Assembly (NCBI GenBank): GCA_023443515.1
Contig: JAEZUC010000156.1
Location: forward strand, 1-31,825
DNA: 31,825 nt
Origin: Bacillota bacterium
Lineage (GTDB): Bacteria; Bacillota; Clostridia; Acetivibrionales; DSM-1351
Reading direction: 5' to 3'
The position numbers and the translations under genes were made by a program. The notes beneath the pieces are model-generated. The model saw nothing but the letters and a program-made list of their open reading frames with translations. It ran no database searches and was not told the origin of the DNA. Numbering within the stretch: the first letter of the stretch is position 1; every line of letters begins with the position of its first letter. Shown here in pieces: positions 1 to 6,909 of the stretch.

Positions 1-1
1 C

Positions 2-700
2 GCTCTTCCGGCAGCATCATATACAGCAAGTGATGTACTAGCAAAATTAAAGACAGTAGATGGAAGCGGTAGCGGAATAGATGCAGACTTACTTGATGGA
101 AAAGATTCAACAGCGTTTGCAACAGCAACCCAAGGAACAAAAGCGGATGCTGCAGCAACACAGACCAGTTTTGATGCACACTTGTCTGACAGTGTGACGC
201 ATATAACTACAACTGAAAGAACTGCATGGAATGCAAAACAGGCGACTTTAAGTGATACAGATATACTAAATAAACTTAAGAACGTAGATGGTGCAGGAAG
301 CGGACTAGATGCAGATTTGTTAGATGGTTATCATGCTTCTTCATTTGCGACAGCGGCACAGGGAACTAAAGCTGATAACGCAATGCCTAACACTTATGGT
401 GCAATAAATGCAGTAAGCACTACAAGTTCTTTAACATTAGCTCAAGCAAATAAAGTCATATATACTAGTAATACTACAGCTATAGTTTTAACTATTCCTG
501 CAAGTACTTCAGTAGCATTTGTTGCAGGAACACAAATTACGTTTATACAACGTTTAGTTGGTACAGTGACATTCGCCCCTGCAAGTGGTGTTACTTTAGA
601 AAGTAAAGATACAAAACGTACAATTGATGGATTATACGCAAGTGCCACATTGATTTATCTTGGTTCAAATACTTGGTCATTGATTGGGGCACTAGCATAG
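2..700 (+). CDS. Phage tail-fibre-like protein, 5' partial
   Basis: The reading frame is open from the first bases of the window, so the true start lies upstream; the internal ATG at 182 is probably not the start. The visible part has two copies of a 40-residue module (D-[VI]-L-x-K-L-K-x-V-D-G ... D-A-D-L-L-D-G ... F-A-T-A), separated by a spacer containing HITTTERTAWNAK. Both the DADLLDG and TERTAWNAK patterns are familiar from tail fibres and collar proteins of clostridial phages and prophages. The C-terminal ~100 residues are rich in Thr, Ser and Val and look like a beta-structured tip domain. There is no signal peptide or membrane segment in the visible part. The following gene starts 16 bp after the stop with a good GGAGG site, so the genes are probably co-transcribed. 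Receptor binding is inferred from the family, not from a recognised binding residue. Confidence 0.75.
   Translation, partial: ALPAASYTASDVLAKLKTVDGSGSGIDADLLDGKDSTAFATATQGTKADAAATQTSFDAHLSDSVTHITTTERTAWNAKQATLSDTDILNKLKNVDGAGSGLDADLLDGYHASSFATAAQGTKADNAMPNTYGAINAVSTTSSLTLAQANKVIYTSNTTAIVLTIPASTSVAFVAGTQITFIQRLVGTVTFAPASGVTLESKDTKRTIDGLYASATLIYLGSNTWSLIGALA
32..379 (+). repeat. Two 120-bp direct repeats in the tail-fibre gene
   Basis: Copy 1 is 32-151 and copy 2 is 260-379. Each is exactly 40 codons, in frame, and they are separated by a 108-bp (36-codon) spacer. The protein copies share KLK-VDG-GSG-DADLLDG and FAT-A-QGTKAD, while the DNA has diverged at many third positions. This suggests an old module duplication held by selection on protein sequence. 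Confidence 0.85.
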
Positions 701-716
701 AACGGAGGAATTTAAT

Positions 717-1232
717 ATGTTAAGTCTATTAGGTAGTGTAGCCAGTCAAGGTGGCATAATCAAATATCAAGATATAACGGTAGAAAAACGAGGAATTATT
801 GTTTATAGTAACTATGGTTCAACAAGAGGGGACAATTTTTATTATAGCTACTCTGGTGATGCAACTAATGACCCAGCTTTTACAATTACGAACATAACAA
901 ATGATGGTATTAATTTGCAATTTATTCTACCTTATTGGTGTGGCAGAGTAATGGGTGATGCAGGAGGGCAAGGTAATTGTTATATTGCCTATACATTGCA
1001 TTATACAGATGGTACTAGTGAGTGGATAATTGGTACTAGCGCAACTGACCAAAAAGGTGGAACTCAAGGTGCAGTGACAATTCAAACACCTCTTCCTCTG
1101 ACACGAGTAGTCCCGTTGAACGGTAAAACACCATATAGTATAAACCATTGGTTTCAAGTAACTGGTTCATATCCCAATAATCATACTGAGTCACAAACGT
1201 GGGTGTATTATTTTTTAAAAATAAAGGAGTAA
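717..1232 (+). CDS. Hypothetical phage structural protein
   Basis: This gene encodes 171 residues and I do not recognise its family. The ATG at 717 follows a strong GGAGG at a normal distance. The protein is rich in Tyr, Thr, Gly and Asn, lacks a signal peptide and membrane segments, and has the short alternating hydrophobic pattern of a beta-sandwich. It contains ITNITNDGINLQF and a segment with WCGRVMGDAGGQGNCY carrying two cysteines. Its position between a tail-fibre-like gene and an XkdX-proximal gene points to a tail, baseplate or receptor-binding accessory role, but this comes only from context. The next start codon lies 5 bp downstream, so it belongs to the same transcription unit. Confidence 0.7.
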   Translation: MLSLLGSVASQGGIIKYQDITVEKRGIIVYSNYGSTRGDNFYYSYSGDATNDPAFTITNITNDGINLQFILPYWCGRVMGDAGGQGNCYIAYTLHYTDGTSEWIIGTSATDQKGGTQGAVTIQTPLPLTRVVPLNGKTPYSINHWFQVTGSYPNNHTESQTWVYYFLKIKE

Positions 1233-1236
1233 TAAC

Positions 1237-1774
1237 ATGAAAATAACAATTCTAAATCAGAAACAAAATAGTTTTGAACTATTAATTGAAAGAGAACAAG
1301 GAATGTATAATAATTGTAATCTTTCAATTGAATTAACAGAGAATGACATAGAAGGTCTTTCACAAGATGAAATTAAAACATTAGCTTGAGCAAATTGAAC
1401 CACTTGATGAACCAGATAATCCTATTAGCTTTAAGTTAATAGCACCTATAGCAAAGCGTTTAGAATTATATGGACCTACGACATTAACGATAGGAAGCAC
1501 AGCAGAGTACCAAGCAACAGTATATGACCAATATAACCAACGAATAGAAGCTGATTTGACATGGATTAATAAAGTTATAATAGCAACTGAAGTTGGTGAA
1601 GCAGTTGTTAATGTTAGTTTGGGAGATTTGTCCAAATCACTGGTGGTTAATATAGTGGAGAGAATCAAGACAGAAAAGGAAATACTGCAGAAATTAGTAG
1701 ACACTCTTATAGTGGATAACCTTAAAATGCAGGAACAAATAGATATTTTAATAACATCAAGTTTGGGGGTGTAA
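1237..1774 (+). pseudogene. Phage tail protein, Ig-like domain plus coiled coil, +1 frameshift
   Basis: The ATG at 1237 after AAAGGAG opens a 50-codon frame that stops at TGA 1387-1389. The continuation lies in the next frame, from about 1385 to the TAA at 1772-1774. Removing one T from the TT at 1386-1387 joins the two into one protein of about 178 residues, reading ...DEIKTLA-EQIEPLDEPDNP.... The second part has an Ig-like stretch (GPTTLTIGSTAEYQATVYDQ) and then a predicted coiled coil ending in MQEQIDILITSSLGV, a kind of C-terminus I associate with proteins encoded just upstream of xkdX in clostridial phages. The single extra T may be a real mutation or a sequencing error. The second half has its own ATG at 1556 but no convincing ribosome site. 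Confidence 0.7.
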
Positions 1775-1777
1775 AGG

Positions 1778-1924
1778 ATGTTTGAGAGATTAAATTATTT
1801 ATATCATGCAGGGAAACTTATAGTTGAGCAGTTAGATGTTGCTGTGAGTAGGGGGTGGATAACAGTGGAGCAAAAGTCACAGATTATTGCGTTACACGAT
1901 AACACTGCAAATATTGATTTCTGA
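1778..1924 (+). CDS. xkdX: XkdX family phage protein
   Basis: This small gene encodes 48 residues, beginning MFERLNYLYHAGKL and containing SRGWITVEQKSQII. The pattern of an N-terminal M-[FY]-E-R-[IL] helix followed by a G-W-I-T-x-E-[EQ] turn matches the short XkdX proteins of PBSX-like prophages. In those phages they are encoded after the tail-fibre genes and before the lysis genes. The start is supported by GGGGGTG a few bases upstream, and the gene begins 3 bp after the stop of the preceding tail protein. Its molecular role is not known for the family. The expected holin and endolysin genes do not follow here. Confidence 0.75.
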   Translation: MFERLNYLYHAGKLIVEQLDVAVSRGWITVEQKSQIIALHDNTANIDF

Positions 1925-1960
1925 GGAAAATTTAAGTAAAGAACTAAAACCGGAGGGGGT

Positions 1961-2257
1961 TGTTGCAAAACTAATTATTATCTTTCTTAACCTGTACGTG
2001 AGTATAAATTATATCAATGTAAGCTTGGTTAAAGATATTTGCAGATGTTTGTCGGCGAAAGATAGATATTTTACCGGAAAACCTACACGATGTAGGTTTT
2101 AGCGACACAATGAATCATGGACGATGAATGTGAGCGACGGTAAAATATCCTAAGATGAGCCCATATAAACTCTTGCAAATATCTTGGAAGCAAGCATTGA
2201 TATAATTTTATACGGAAGTACTAGCGTTAAAACAGAAAGTATTTCTATTTTGCAACA
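1961..2257. repeat. Long imperfect inverted repeat (fold-back element), gene-free region
   Basis: The 1925-2373 interval has no convincing gene and is dominated by a palindromic structure. Complementary blocks occur in matching order on both arms: 1961-1970 with 2248-2257 (10 bp perfect), 2002-2019 with 2195-2213 (18 bp with one bulged T) and 2032-2043 with 2174-2185 (12 bp perfect). Shorter matches such as GTAC and CTTG fall between them. The arms are similar over roughly 90 bp but not identical. No target-site duplication, transposase or terminal signature was found. Possible explanations are a diverged inverted duplication, a MITE-like element or a large structured RNA. Confidence 0.75.
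2032..2185. other. Three nested perfect stems: possible structured RNA or cruciform
   Basis: Three perfect stems nest inside one another. AAGATATTTGCA (2032-2043) pairs with 2174-2185; GATATTTTACCG (2065-2076) pairs with 2138-2149; and a 10-bp hairpin AAAACCTACA (2078-2087) pairs with 2091-2100 around a CGA loop. A 6-bp AGCGAC direct repeat brackets the unpaired 2107-2132 segment. No known riboswitch, ribozyme or intron core was recognised. The strand of any transcript cannot be decided from symmetry alone, so this is a candidate only. Confidence 0.5.
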
Positions 2258-2373
2258 GACCATTTTGGATGTAATAAAAGGAATACCCGAATATCATGGC
2301 TCAATTAGTGAATACAAGTTTGTATACTGGTATTCAAAAGTTGCATATAATAGTTCACAGAGTTAGAATATAT

Positions 2374-3765
2374 GTGAAAAATGTCGAAAAAATTGATTAC
2401 ATTACAAAAGGCCGTGATAATACTTTGTATACCAAAAAGGATTTATTACGCCTCTTTTTTCCTGCTCTCACCGAACAGTTTCTCTCTACAGCAATAGGTG
2501 TAGTAAACACTATGATGGTAAGCGGATTAGGGGCATTTGCAGTATCAGCAGTGGGGATAGTGGATTCTATTAATTTTGTAGTTATGAATCTGTTTGTGGC
2601 TGTTTCCACAGGAGCTACAGTTACCATAGCACAGCATCTGGGGGCATCAAACAAAGAGGACGCATCAAAAACTGCAGCTCAGGCAATTACAGCTGTCTTT
2701 ATAATGTCTGCAATAGCAGGACTGGGACTGTACATATTCGGAAACCAGATAATAAATTTTCTTTTTGGGGATGCGGAAAAGATAGTTAAATCGGCTGCAA
2801 GAACATACATGATTTGTTCAGCTATATCATACCCCATACTGGGGCTCTTTGATGTATGTACAGGTATATTAAGGGCAAGCAATAACTTTAGGGCATCAAT
2901 GTTTGCAGTGGTGGCATCCAATTTGGTTAACTTCTTGGTAGGCGCCCTGTTGATTTTTGTATTTGATTTTGGGGTACTGGGAGCTGGAATCGGCCTGATT
3001 TGTGCTCGACTGGTGGGAGCAGTTATTGTGTGGTATTCTTTATGTAAATCACATCATGTGGATATCCTGCACAGCTCTTTCAAAATCACTTCCAAAATAC
3101 TAAAGCCTGTTTTATATATTGGACTTCCGGCAGGGATAGACAGTCTTGTCTTTAACGGGGGAAAACTTCTGGTACAAACAATAGTGGCATCACTGGGAAC
3201 CGCCGCACTTGCTGCAAACAGTATTGCAAGTTCTACAAACTCACTGCTGAACATACCAGGGAACGCAATAACAATCGTAGCGGTGACAGTTGTAGGTCAC
3301 TATGCCGGGGCAGGATTAAAAGAGGAATTAAACAAGATAATAAAAAAACTAATGCTCTATGCAATGCTGCTGCTGGGTTCTGTTTCACTGATATTTTTCC
3401 CGTTTGTACACCATTTCCTCAAGTTGTATTCACCTGCACCGGATGTAGCAAGCCTTGCATTACAAATAACATATCTTACACTTATATGTATACCTGTTTT
3501 CTGGCCGGCCGCATTTCTCCTGCCGGCGTGTCTGAGAAGTACAAGGGACGTTGTATTTATAACTGTTGTTTCCATATTAAGCATGTGGGTTGTAAGGGTT
3601 TTCGGCGGTTATATGCTGGTAAGATTTACGGGTCTTGGACTTATGGGAATATGGGGTGCATGGTGTTTTGACTGGGTAACAAGGGGAATTCCGTTTCTTA
3701 GAAGAGTCACTACAAGGCGTTATGAAAAATATTTACCTAAAACAAATAATGAGGTACCTGATTAA
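2374..3765 (+). CDS. MATE family efflux transporter
   Basis: The product is a multidrug and toxin extrusion (MATE) transporter of the inner membrane, expected to export substrates in exchange for Na+ or H+. The hydrophobic protein shows about 12 membrane segments arranged as two related halves. Each half begins with a family-like motif: PALTEQFLSTAIGVVNTMMVSGLG near the N-terminus and YIGLPAGIDSLVFNGGKLL in the middle. The start is uncertain. I chose GTG 2374 (463 residues) because it leaves a normal short N-terminus before the first membrane segment. ATG 2296 would add 26 residues from the odd repeat-bearing region, and TTG 2425 is also possible. None has a strong ribosome site. A TATAAT at 2346-2351 lacks a well-spaced -35 but would favour a start after 2358. 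The substrate cannot be inferred. Confidence 0.85.
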   Translation: MKNVEKIDYITKGRDNTLYTKKDLLRLFFPALTEQFLSTAIGVVNTMMVSGLGAFAVSAVGIVDSINFVVMNLFVAVSTGATVTIAQHLGASNKEDASKTAAQAITAVFIMSAIAGLGLYIFGNQIINFLFGDAEKIVKSAARTYMICSAISYPILGLFDVCTGILRASNNFRASMFAVVASNLVNFLVGALLIFVFDFGVLGAGIGLICARLVGAVIVWYSLCKSHHVDILHSSFKITSKILKPVLYIGLPAGIDSLVFNGGKLLVQTIVASLGTAALAANSIASSTNSLLNIPGNAITIVAVTVVGHYAGAGLKEELNKIIKKLMLYAMLLLGSVSLIFFPFVHHFLKLYSPAPDVASLALQITYLTLICIPVFWPAAFLLPACLRSTRDVVFITVVSILSMWVVRVFGGYMLVRFTGLGLMGIWGAWCFDWVTRGIPFLRRVTTRRYEKYLPKTNNEVPD

Positions 3766-3792
3766 AAAACGATTAAAAAATTATTAAAAAGA

Positions 3793-3821
3793 TTGATAAA
3801 TATTTTTCAATGTGTTATACT
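3793..3821 (+). promoter_or_regulatory. Sigma-A promoter of rpsB with upstream A-tracts
   Basis: TTGATA (3793-3798) and TATACT (3816-3821) are separated by exactly 17 bp. Three A-tracts lie just upstream (3764-3769, 3775-3780, 3786-3790) at about 11-bp spacing, which suits an UP element or bent DNA at a strong ribosomal promoter. Transcription would begin near 3828, leaving a leader of about 95 nt before rpsB. Confidence 0.8.
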
Positions 3822-3853
3822 ATCAAACGGCAAAATACACACGCATTTTAAAG

Positions 3854-3908
3854 GTTAAAGTGTCGGACAGGTCCGATCACAAAGGAATGCGGAGGTATTA
3901 ACTTTAAC
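3854..3908 (+). promoter_or_regulatory. Structured rpsB leader, possible S2 autoregulation site
   Basis: GTTAAAGT (3854-3861) pairs perfectly with ACTTTAAC (3901-3908), and TCGGAC (3863-3868) pairs with GTCCGA (3871-3876) inside it. The outer stem ends directly against the rpsB ribosome site GGAGG (3909-3913). A second GGAGG at 3891-3895 sits inside the loop. Ribosomal protein operons are often controlled by binding of their own product to such leaders; that role is an inference here. Confidence 0.55.
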
Positions 3909-3923
3909 GGAGGTGTTTATATT

Positions 3924-4673
3924 ATGGCAGTTATTTCAATGAAACAATTATTGGAGGCAGGCGTTCATTTTGGTCACCAGACTAGAAGATGGAACCCTAA
4001 GATGGCAGAATATATCTTTACAGAGCGTAACGGTATATACATCATTGACCTTCAGAAAACAGTAAAAAAGGTTGACGATGCGTACTTCTTTATCAGAGAA
4101 GTAGCTATGAACGGACAAGATGTATTGTTCGTTGGAACAAAGAAGCAAGCACAGGATTCAATCAAGGAAGAAGCTGAAAGAAGCGGACAGTTCTTTGTAA
4201 ACAACAGATGGTTGGGCGGAATGCTTACAAACTTTAAGACTATTACAAAGAGAATCAACAGATTGAAACAGTTAAATGCTATGGAAGTAGACGGAACTTT
4301 CGATGTTCTTCCTAAGAAGGAAGTTAGCAAGCTGAAGAAGGAAATGGCTGATCTCGAAAAGAATCTTGGCGGAATCAAGAACATGAAGAAGCTTCCTGGT
4401 GCAATGTTTGTTGTTGACCCAAGGAAGGAAAGAAATGCTATTCTTGAAGCAAAGAGACTTGGTATCCCAGTTGTAGCTATTGTTGATACTAACTGTGACC
4501 CTGATGAAGTTGATTTCGTAATTCCTGGTAATGACGATGCAATCAGAGCTGTTAAGCTTATAGCTGCTAAAATGGCAGATGCTGTTATAGAAGGACGTCA
4601 GGGAGAACAACTTTCAGAAACTCCTGTTGAAACAGCTGAAGTTGAGGAAGTTGCTGTAGAAGCAGCAGAATAA
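3924..4673 (+). CDS. rpsB: 30S ribosomal protein S2
   Basis: The gene encodes 249 residues of the small-subunit protein S2, which joins the 30S subunit late and sits between head and body near S1 in other bacteria. The N-terminus (MAVISMKQLLEAGVHFGHQTRRWNPKM) is the classic S2 signature. VDPRKERNAILEAKRLGIPVVAIVDTNCDP and the IPGNDDAIRAVKLI stretch follow as expected. The C-terminal tail is acidic (ETPVETAEVEEVAVEAAE). The ATG has GGAGG 10 bp upstream. It is the first gene of the supercluster, driven by the promoter at 3793-3821, with tsf next as in most bacteria. Length and sequence look intact. Confidence 0.98.
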   Translation: MAVISMKQLLEAGVHFGHQTRRWNPKMAEYIFTERNGIYIIDLQKTVKKVDDAYFFIREVAMNGQDVLFVGTKKQAQDSIKEEAERSGQFFVNNRWLGGMLTNFKTITKRINRLKQLNAMEVDGTFDVLPKKEVSKLKKEMADLEKNLGGIKNMKKLPGAMFVVDPRKERNAILEAKRLGIPVVAIVDTNCDPDEVDFVIPGNDDAIRAVKLIAAKMADAVIEGRQGEQLSETPVETAEVEEVAVEAAE

Positions 4674-4690
4674 TTTGATTTAAATGGGGT

Positions 4691-4717
4691 ATATTATCAG
4701 GCAGTGCCTGATAATAT
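4691..4717 (+). terminator. Perfect hairpin between rpsB and tsf
   Basis: ATATTATCAGGC (4691-4702) pairs perfectly with 4706-4717 across a 3-nt AGT loop. No clear U-tract follows (CCTTATTGCTT). It could act as a partial terminator lowering tsf expression relative to rpsB, or as an RNA processing or stability element. Confidence 0.55.
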
Positions 4718-4796
4718 CCTTATTGCTTATAATAAAATGATAATTAAATATTAGTCTTATTTTAATATAGGATAATACGGTTTGGAGGATTCAAAG

Positions 4797-5444
4797 ATGA
4801 TTACTGCTGAAATGGTAAAGCAGCTCCGCGAAAGAACCGGAGCAGGAATGATGGACTGCAAAAGAGCACTCACTGATGCAAACGGAGATGCTGAGAAAGC
4901 TATCGAATTGTTGAGAGAAAAGGGTCTATCCGCTGCAGCTAAAAAAGCTGGAAGAATTGCTTCTGAAGGTTTGGTTGAAGCATATATACATGGCGACGGT
5001 AGGATTGGTGTTCTTGTTGAAGTAAATATTGAAACAGACTTTGCAGCAAGAGGAGACGAGTTCAAACAATTCGTTAAGGACGTTGCAATGCAGATAGCAG
5101 CAAGTAAGCCTGAATATGTTAAAAAAGAAGATGTTCCTGCTTCAGTAATTGAAAGCGAAAAGGAAATATTGAGAGCTCAGGCAAGAAACGAAGGAAAACC
5201 TGAAAAGATTATAGATAAAATGGTTGAAGGCAGAATTGAAAAGTTCTATGCTGAGAACTGTTTGTTGGAACAAGCATTTATAAAAGATCCGGATATGACA
5301 GTTGGACAGTTATTGACTCAAAAGATAGCTCATATCGGTGAAAATATTTCAATCAGAAGGTTTGCAAGATTTGAAAGAGGCGAAGGCATCGAAAAGAAAG
5401 ATGAAAACTTTGCTGATGAAGTAATGAAACAAATAAATGGTTAA
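4797..5444 (+). CDS. tsf: Translation elongation factor Ts
   Basis: EF-Ts recharges EF-Tu by exchanging GDP for GTP in the cytoplasm. The ATG at 4797 gives 215 residues and is favoured because GGAGG ends 8 bp upstream; an in-frame TTG at 4782 would overlap that site. The N-terminal UBA-like helix bundle (MITAEMVKQLRERTGAGMMDCKRAL) is followed by the EF-Tu-contacting TDF-type motif, here in IETDFAARGDEF. The C-terminal part has TVGQLLTQKIAHIGENISIRRFARFERGEG. The length of ~215 residues fits the short Gram-positive form. A strong terminator follows the gene. Confidence 0.97.
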   Translation: MITAEMVKQLRERTGAGMMDCKRALTDANGDAEKAIELLREKGLSAAAKKAGRIASEGLVEAYIHGDGRIGVLVEVNIETDFAARGDEFKQFVKDVAMQIAASKPEYVKKEDVPASVIESEKEILRAQARNEGKPEKIIDKMVEGRIEKFYAENCLLEQAFIKDPDMTVGQLLTQKIAHIGENISIRRFARFERGEGIEKKDENFADEVMKQING

Positions 5445-5448
5445 TATA

Positions 5449-5490
5449 AAAGGGAACATATTTATTGTATGTTCCCTTTATTCGGGCCTT
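5449..5490 (+). terminator. Rho-independent terminator after tsf
   Basis: AAAGGGAACATA (5449-5460) pairs perfectly with TATGTTCCCTTT (5468-5479) around a 7-nt loop. A CGGGCC step is then followed by a TTTTTT run ending near 5494. It probably ends most rpsB-tsf transcripts, so pyrH needs readthrough or a weak promoter of its own in 5495-5586, where I saw no clear one. Confidence 0.8.
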
Positions 5491-5586
5491 TTTTGAAAAT
5501 AAACTCAAAATATGCAACAATTTTACTAATAGATATGTATTCACCCAATGATTACATATATTACGAATTGAACGGGGGAAATATCC

Positions 5587-6294
5587 ATGAGTGAACTAAA
5601 ATATAAGAGGATAATGCTAAAAATCAGTGGAGAAGCACTTGCCGGTGATAGAGGACACGGTATTGATACCGATACAGTAAACGAAATATGTGACAGAATA
5701 TCAGTAGTGCATAAAATGGGTGCTGAGATAGCTATTGTAGTAGGCGGAGGTAATTTCTGGAGGGGCAGAAGCGGTAAAGGTATGGACAGAACAACTGCCG
5801 ACCATATGGGAATGCTTGCAACGGTAATTAATTCTCTTGGATTGCAGGATGCACTTGAATCCAGAGAAATTCCCGTGAGAGTTCAGACTGCTATTGAAAT
5901 GAGGCAGATTGCTGAACCCTATGTAAGAAGAAAAGCTGTGAGGCATCTTGAAAAGAAAAGAATAGTCATATTTGCGTGCGGAATGGGAAATCCTTATTTT
6001 TCAACAGATACTGCAGCGGCATTAAGAGCAGCCGAGATAGATGCAGAAGTAATATTAATGGCAAAGAATGTTGATGGAATTTATGACTCAGATCCTTCAA
6101 AGAATGCCGATGCTGTAAAATACAATAAGCTTAGCTATCAGGAGTACCTGAACAAAGGACTTTGTGCAATTGATCTGACAGCCGCCTCATTTTGTAAAGA
6201 TAATGCAATACCCACACTGGTTTTCGGCCTGAATGACCCGGATAACATAATAAGAGCAGTAAAAGGTGAGGAGATTGGTACTACTATATATTGA
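5587..6294 (+). CDS. pyrH: UMP kinase (uridylate kinase)
   Basis: This enzyme phosphorylates UMP to UDP with ATP, feeding UTP and CTP synthesis. The 235-residue product matches the bacterial hexameric UMP kinase length. Its amino-acid-kinase fold is marked by KRIMLKISGEALAG at the N-terminus, IAIVVGGGNFWRG, DHMGMLATVINSLGLQDAL, the FACGMGNPYFSTDTAAALRA segment, LMAKNVDGIYDSDP and DLTAASFC. The ATG at 5587 follows GGGGGAA. It is unrelated to the nucleoside monophosphate kinase fold of eukaryotic UMP/CMP kinases. The pyrH-frr adjacency is highly conserved. The gene appears complete. Confidence 0.97.
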   Translation: MSELKYKRIMLKISGEALAGDRGHGIDTDTVNEICDRISVVHKMGAEIAIVVGGGNFWRGRSGKGMDRTTADHMGMLATVINSLGLQDALESREIPVRVQTAIEMRQIAEPYVRRKAVRHLEKKRIVIFACGMGNPYFSTDTAAALRAAEIDAEVILMAKNVDGIYDSDPSKNADAVKYNKLSYQEYLNKGLCAIDLTAASFCKDNAIPTLVFGLNDPDNIIRAVKGEEIGTTIY

Positions 6295-6346
6295 AATCCT
6301 TCATAAATAAATGTATTATATAATTATCAATTTAAGGAGGAGTTTT

Positions 6347-6904
6347 ATGGATAAGGAACTTTACAAGCCAATCGAAGAAAAAATGAAAAAAACCATAAAT
6401 GTATTAAAGGACAATCTTGCGGGAATCAGAGCAGGAAGAGCGAATCCTGGAATATTGGATAAACTCAGTATAGATTATTATGGTGCGCCCACTCCTATTC
6501 AGCAGATTGCAACAGTGTCTGTGCCTGAAGCTAGAGTTATTACAATTCAGCCATGGGAAGCTAAACTGCTAAAGGATATTGAAAAGGAAATTCAAAAGTC
6601 TGATATAGGAATTAATCCAAATAATGACGGTAAGGTTATAAGGCTTGTTTTTCCTGCATTAACAGAAGAAAGACGTAAAGAACTGACAAAGCAGGCAAAA
6701 AAAGAGGGCGAAGAATCCAAAGTTGCAATAAGATCAATCAGAAGAGATTCTATTGAAAGCATGAAGGCAAAGAAAAAGAACGGTGAAATCACTGAAGACG
6801 ATTTAAAAGATGCAGAAAAGGATATACAAAACCTTACTGACAGATTTATTGCAGACATAGACAAGATTATCGAAGCCAAAGATAAGGAAATAATGGAGGT
6901 ATAA
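6347..6904 (+). CDS. frr: Ribosome recycling factor
   Basis: RRF, with EF-G, splits post-termination ribosomes for a new round of translation. The start at ATG 6347 follows AAGGAGG by 6 bp and gives the family-standard 185 residues; upstream in-frame ATGs would add a non-conserved tail. Recognisable features are the NLAGIRAGRANPGILDKLSIDYYGAPTPIQQIATVSVPE stretch and RLVFPALTEERRKEL. The long charged helices suit the three-helix bundle domain. The gene's last codons hold the GGAGG used by the next small gene, so the two are translationally linked. Confidence 0.97.
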   Translation: MDKELYKPIEEKMKKTINVLKDNLAGIRAGRANPGILDKLSIDYYGAPTPIQQIATVSVPEARVITIQPWEAKLLKDIEKEIQKSDIGINPNNDGKVIRLVFPALTEERRKELTKQAKKEGEESKVAIRSIRRDSIESMKAKKKNGEITEDDLKDAEKDIQNLTDRFIADIDKIIEAKDKEIMEV

Positions 6905-6909
6905 CTTCA

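Noticed and set aside
1382..1392. Programmed prfB-like +1 frameshift
   Set aside because: The slip codon is GCT instead of CTT and no stimulatory Shine-Dalgarno is positioned before it, so mutation or error is more likely.
1887..2102. Possible 71-residue gene overlapping xkdX
   Set aside because: It starts inside xkdX without a ribosome site, runs into the inverted repeat and has no protein-like pattern.
2032..2185. Retron, group II intron or hammerhead ribozyme
   Set aside because: No reverse transcriptase, no domain V sequence and no CUGAUGA/GAAA core were found.
2184..2366. Possible 60-residue gene in the right arm of the inverted repeat
   Set aside because: It has no ribosome site and no usable start before the stem. 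It may be a fragment (ILEASIDIILYGSTSV...), but no family was recognised, so it is kept only as context for the fold-back element.
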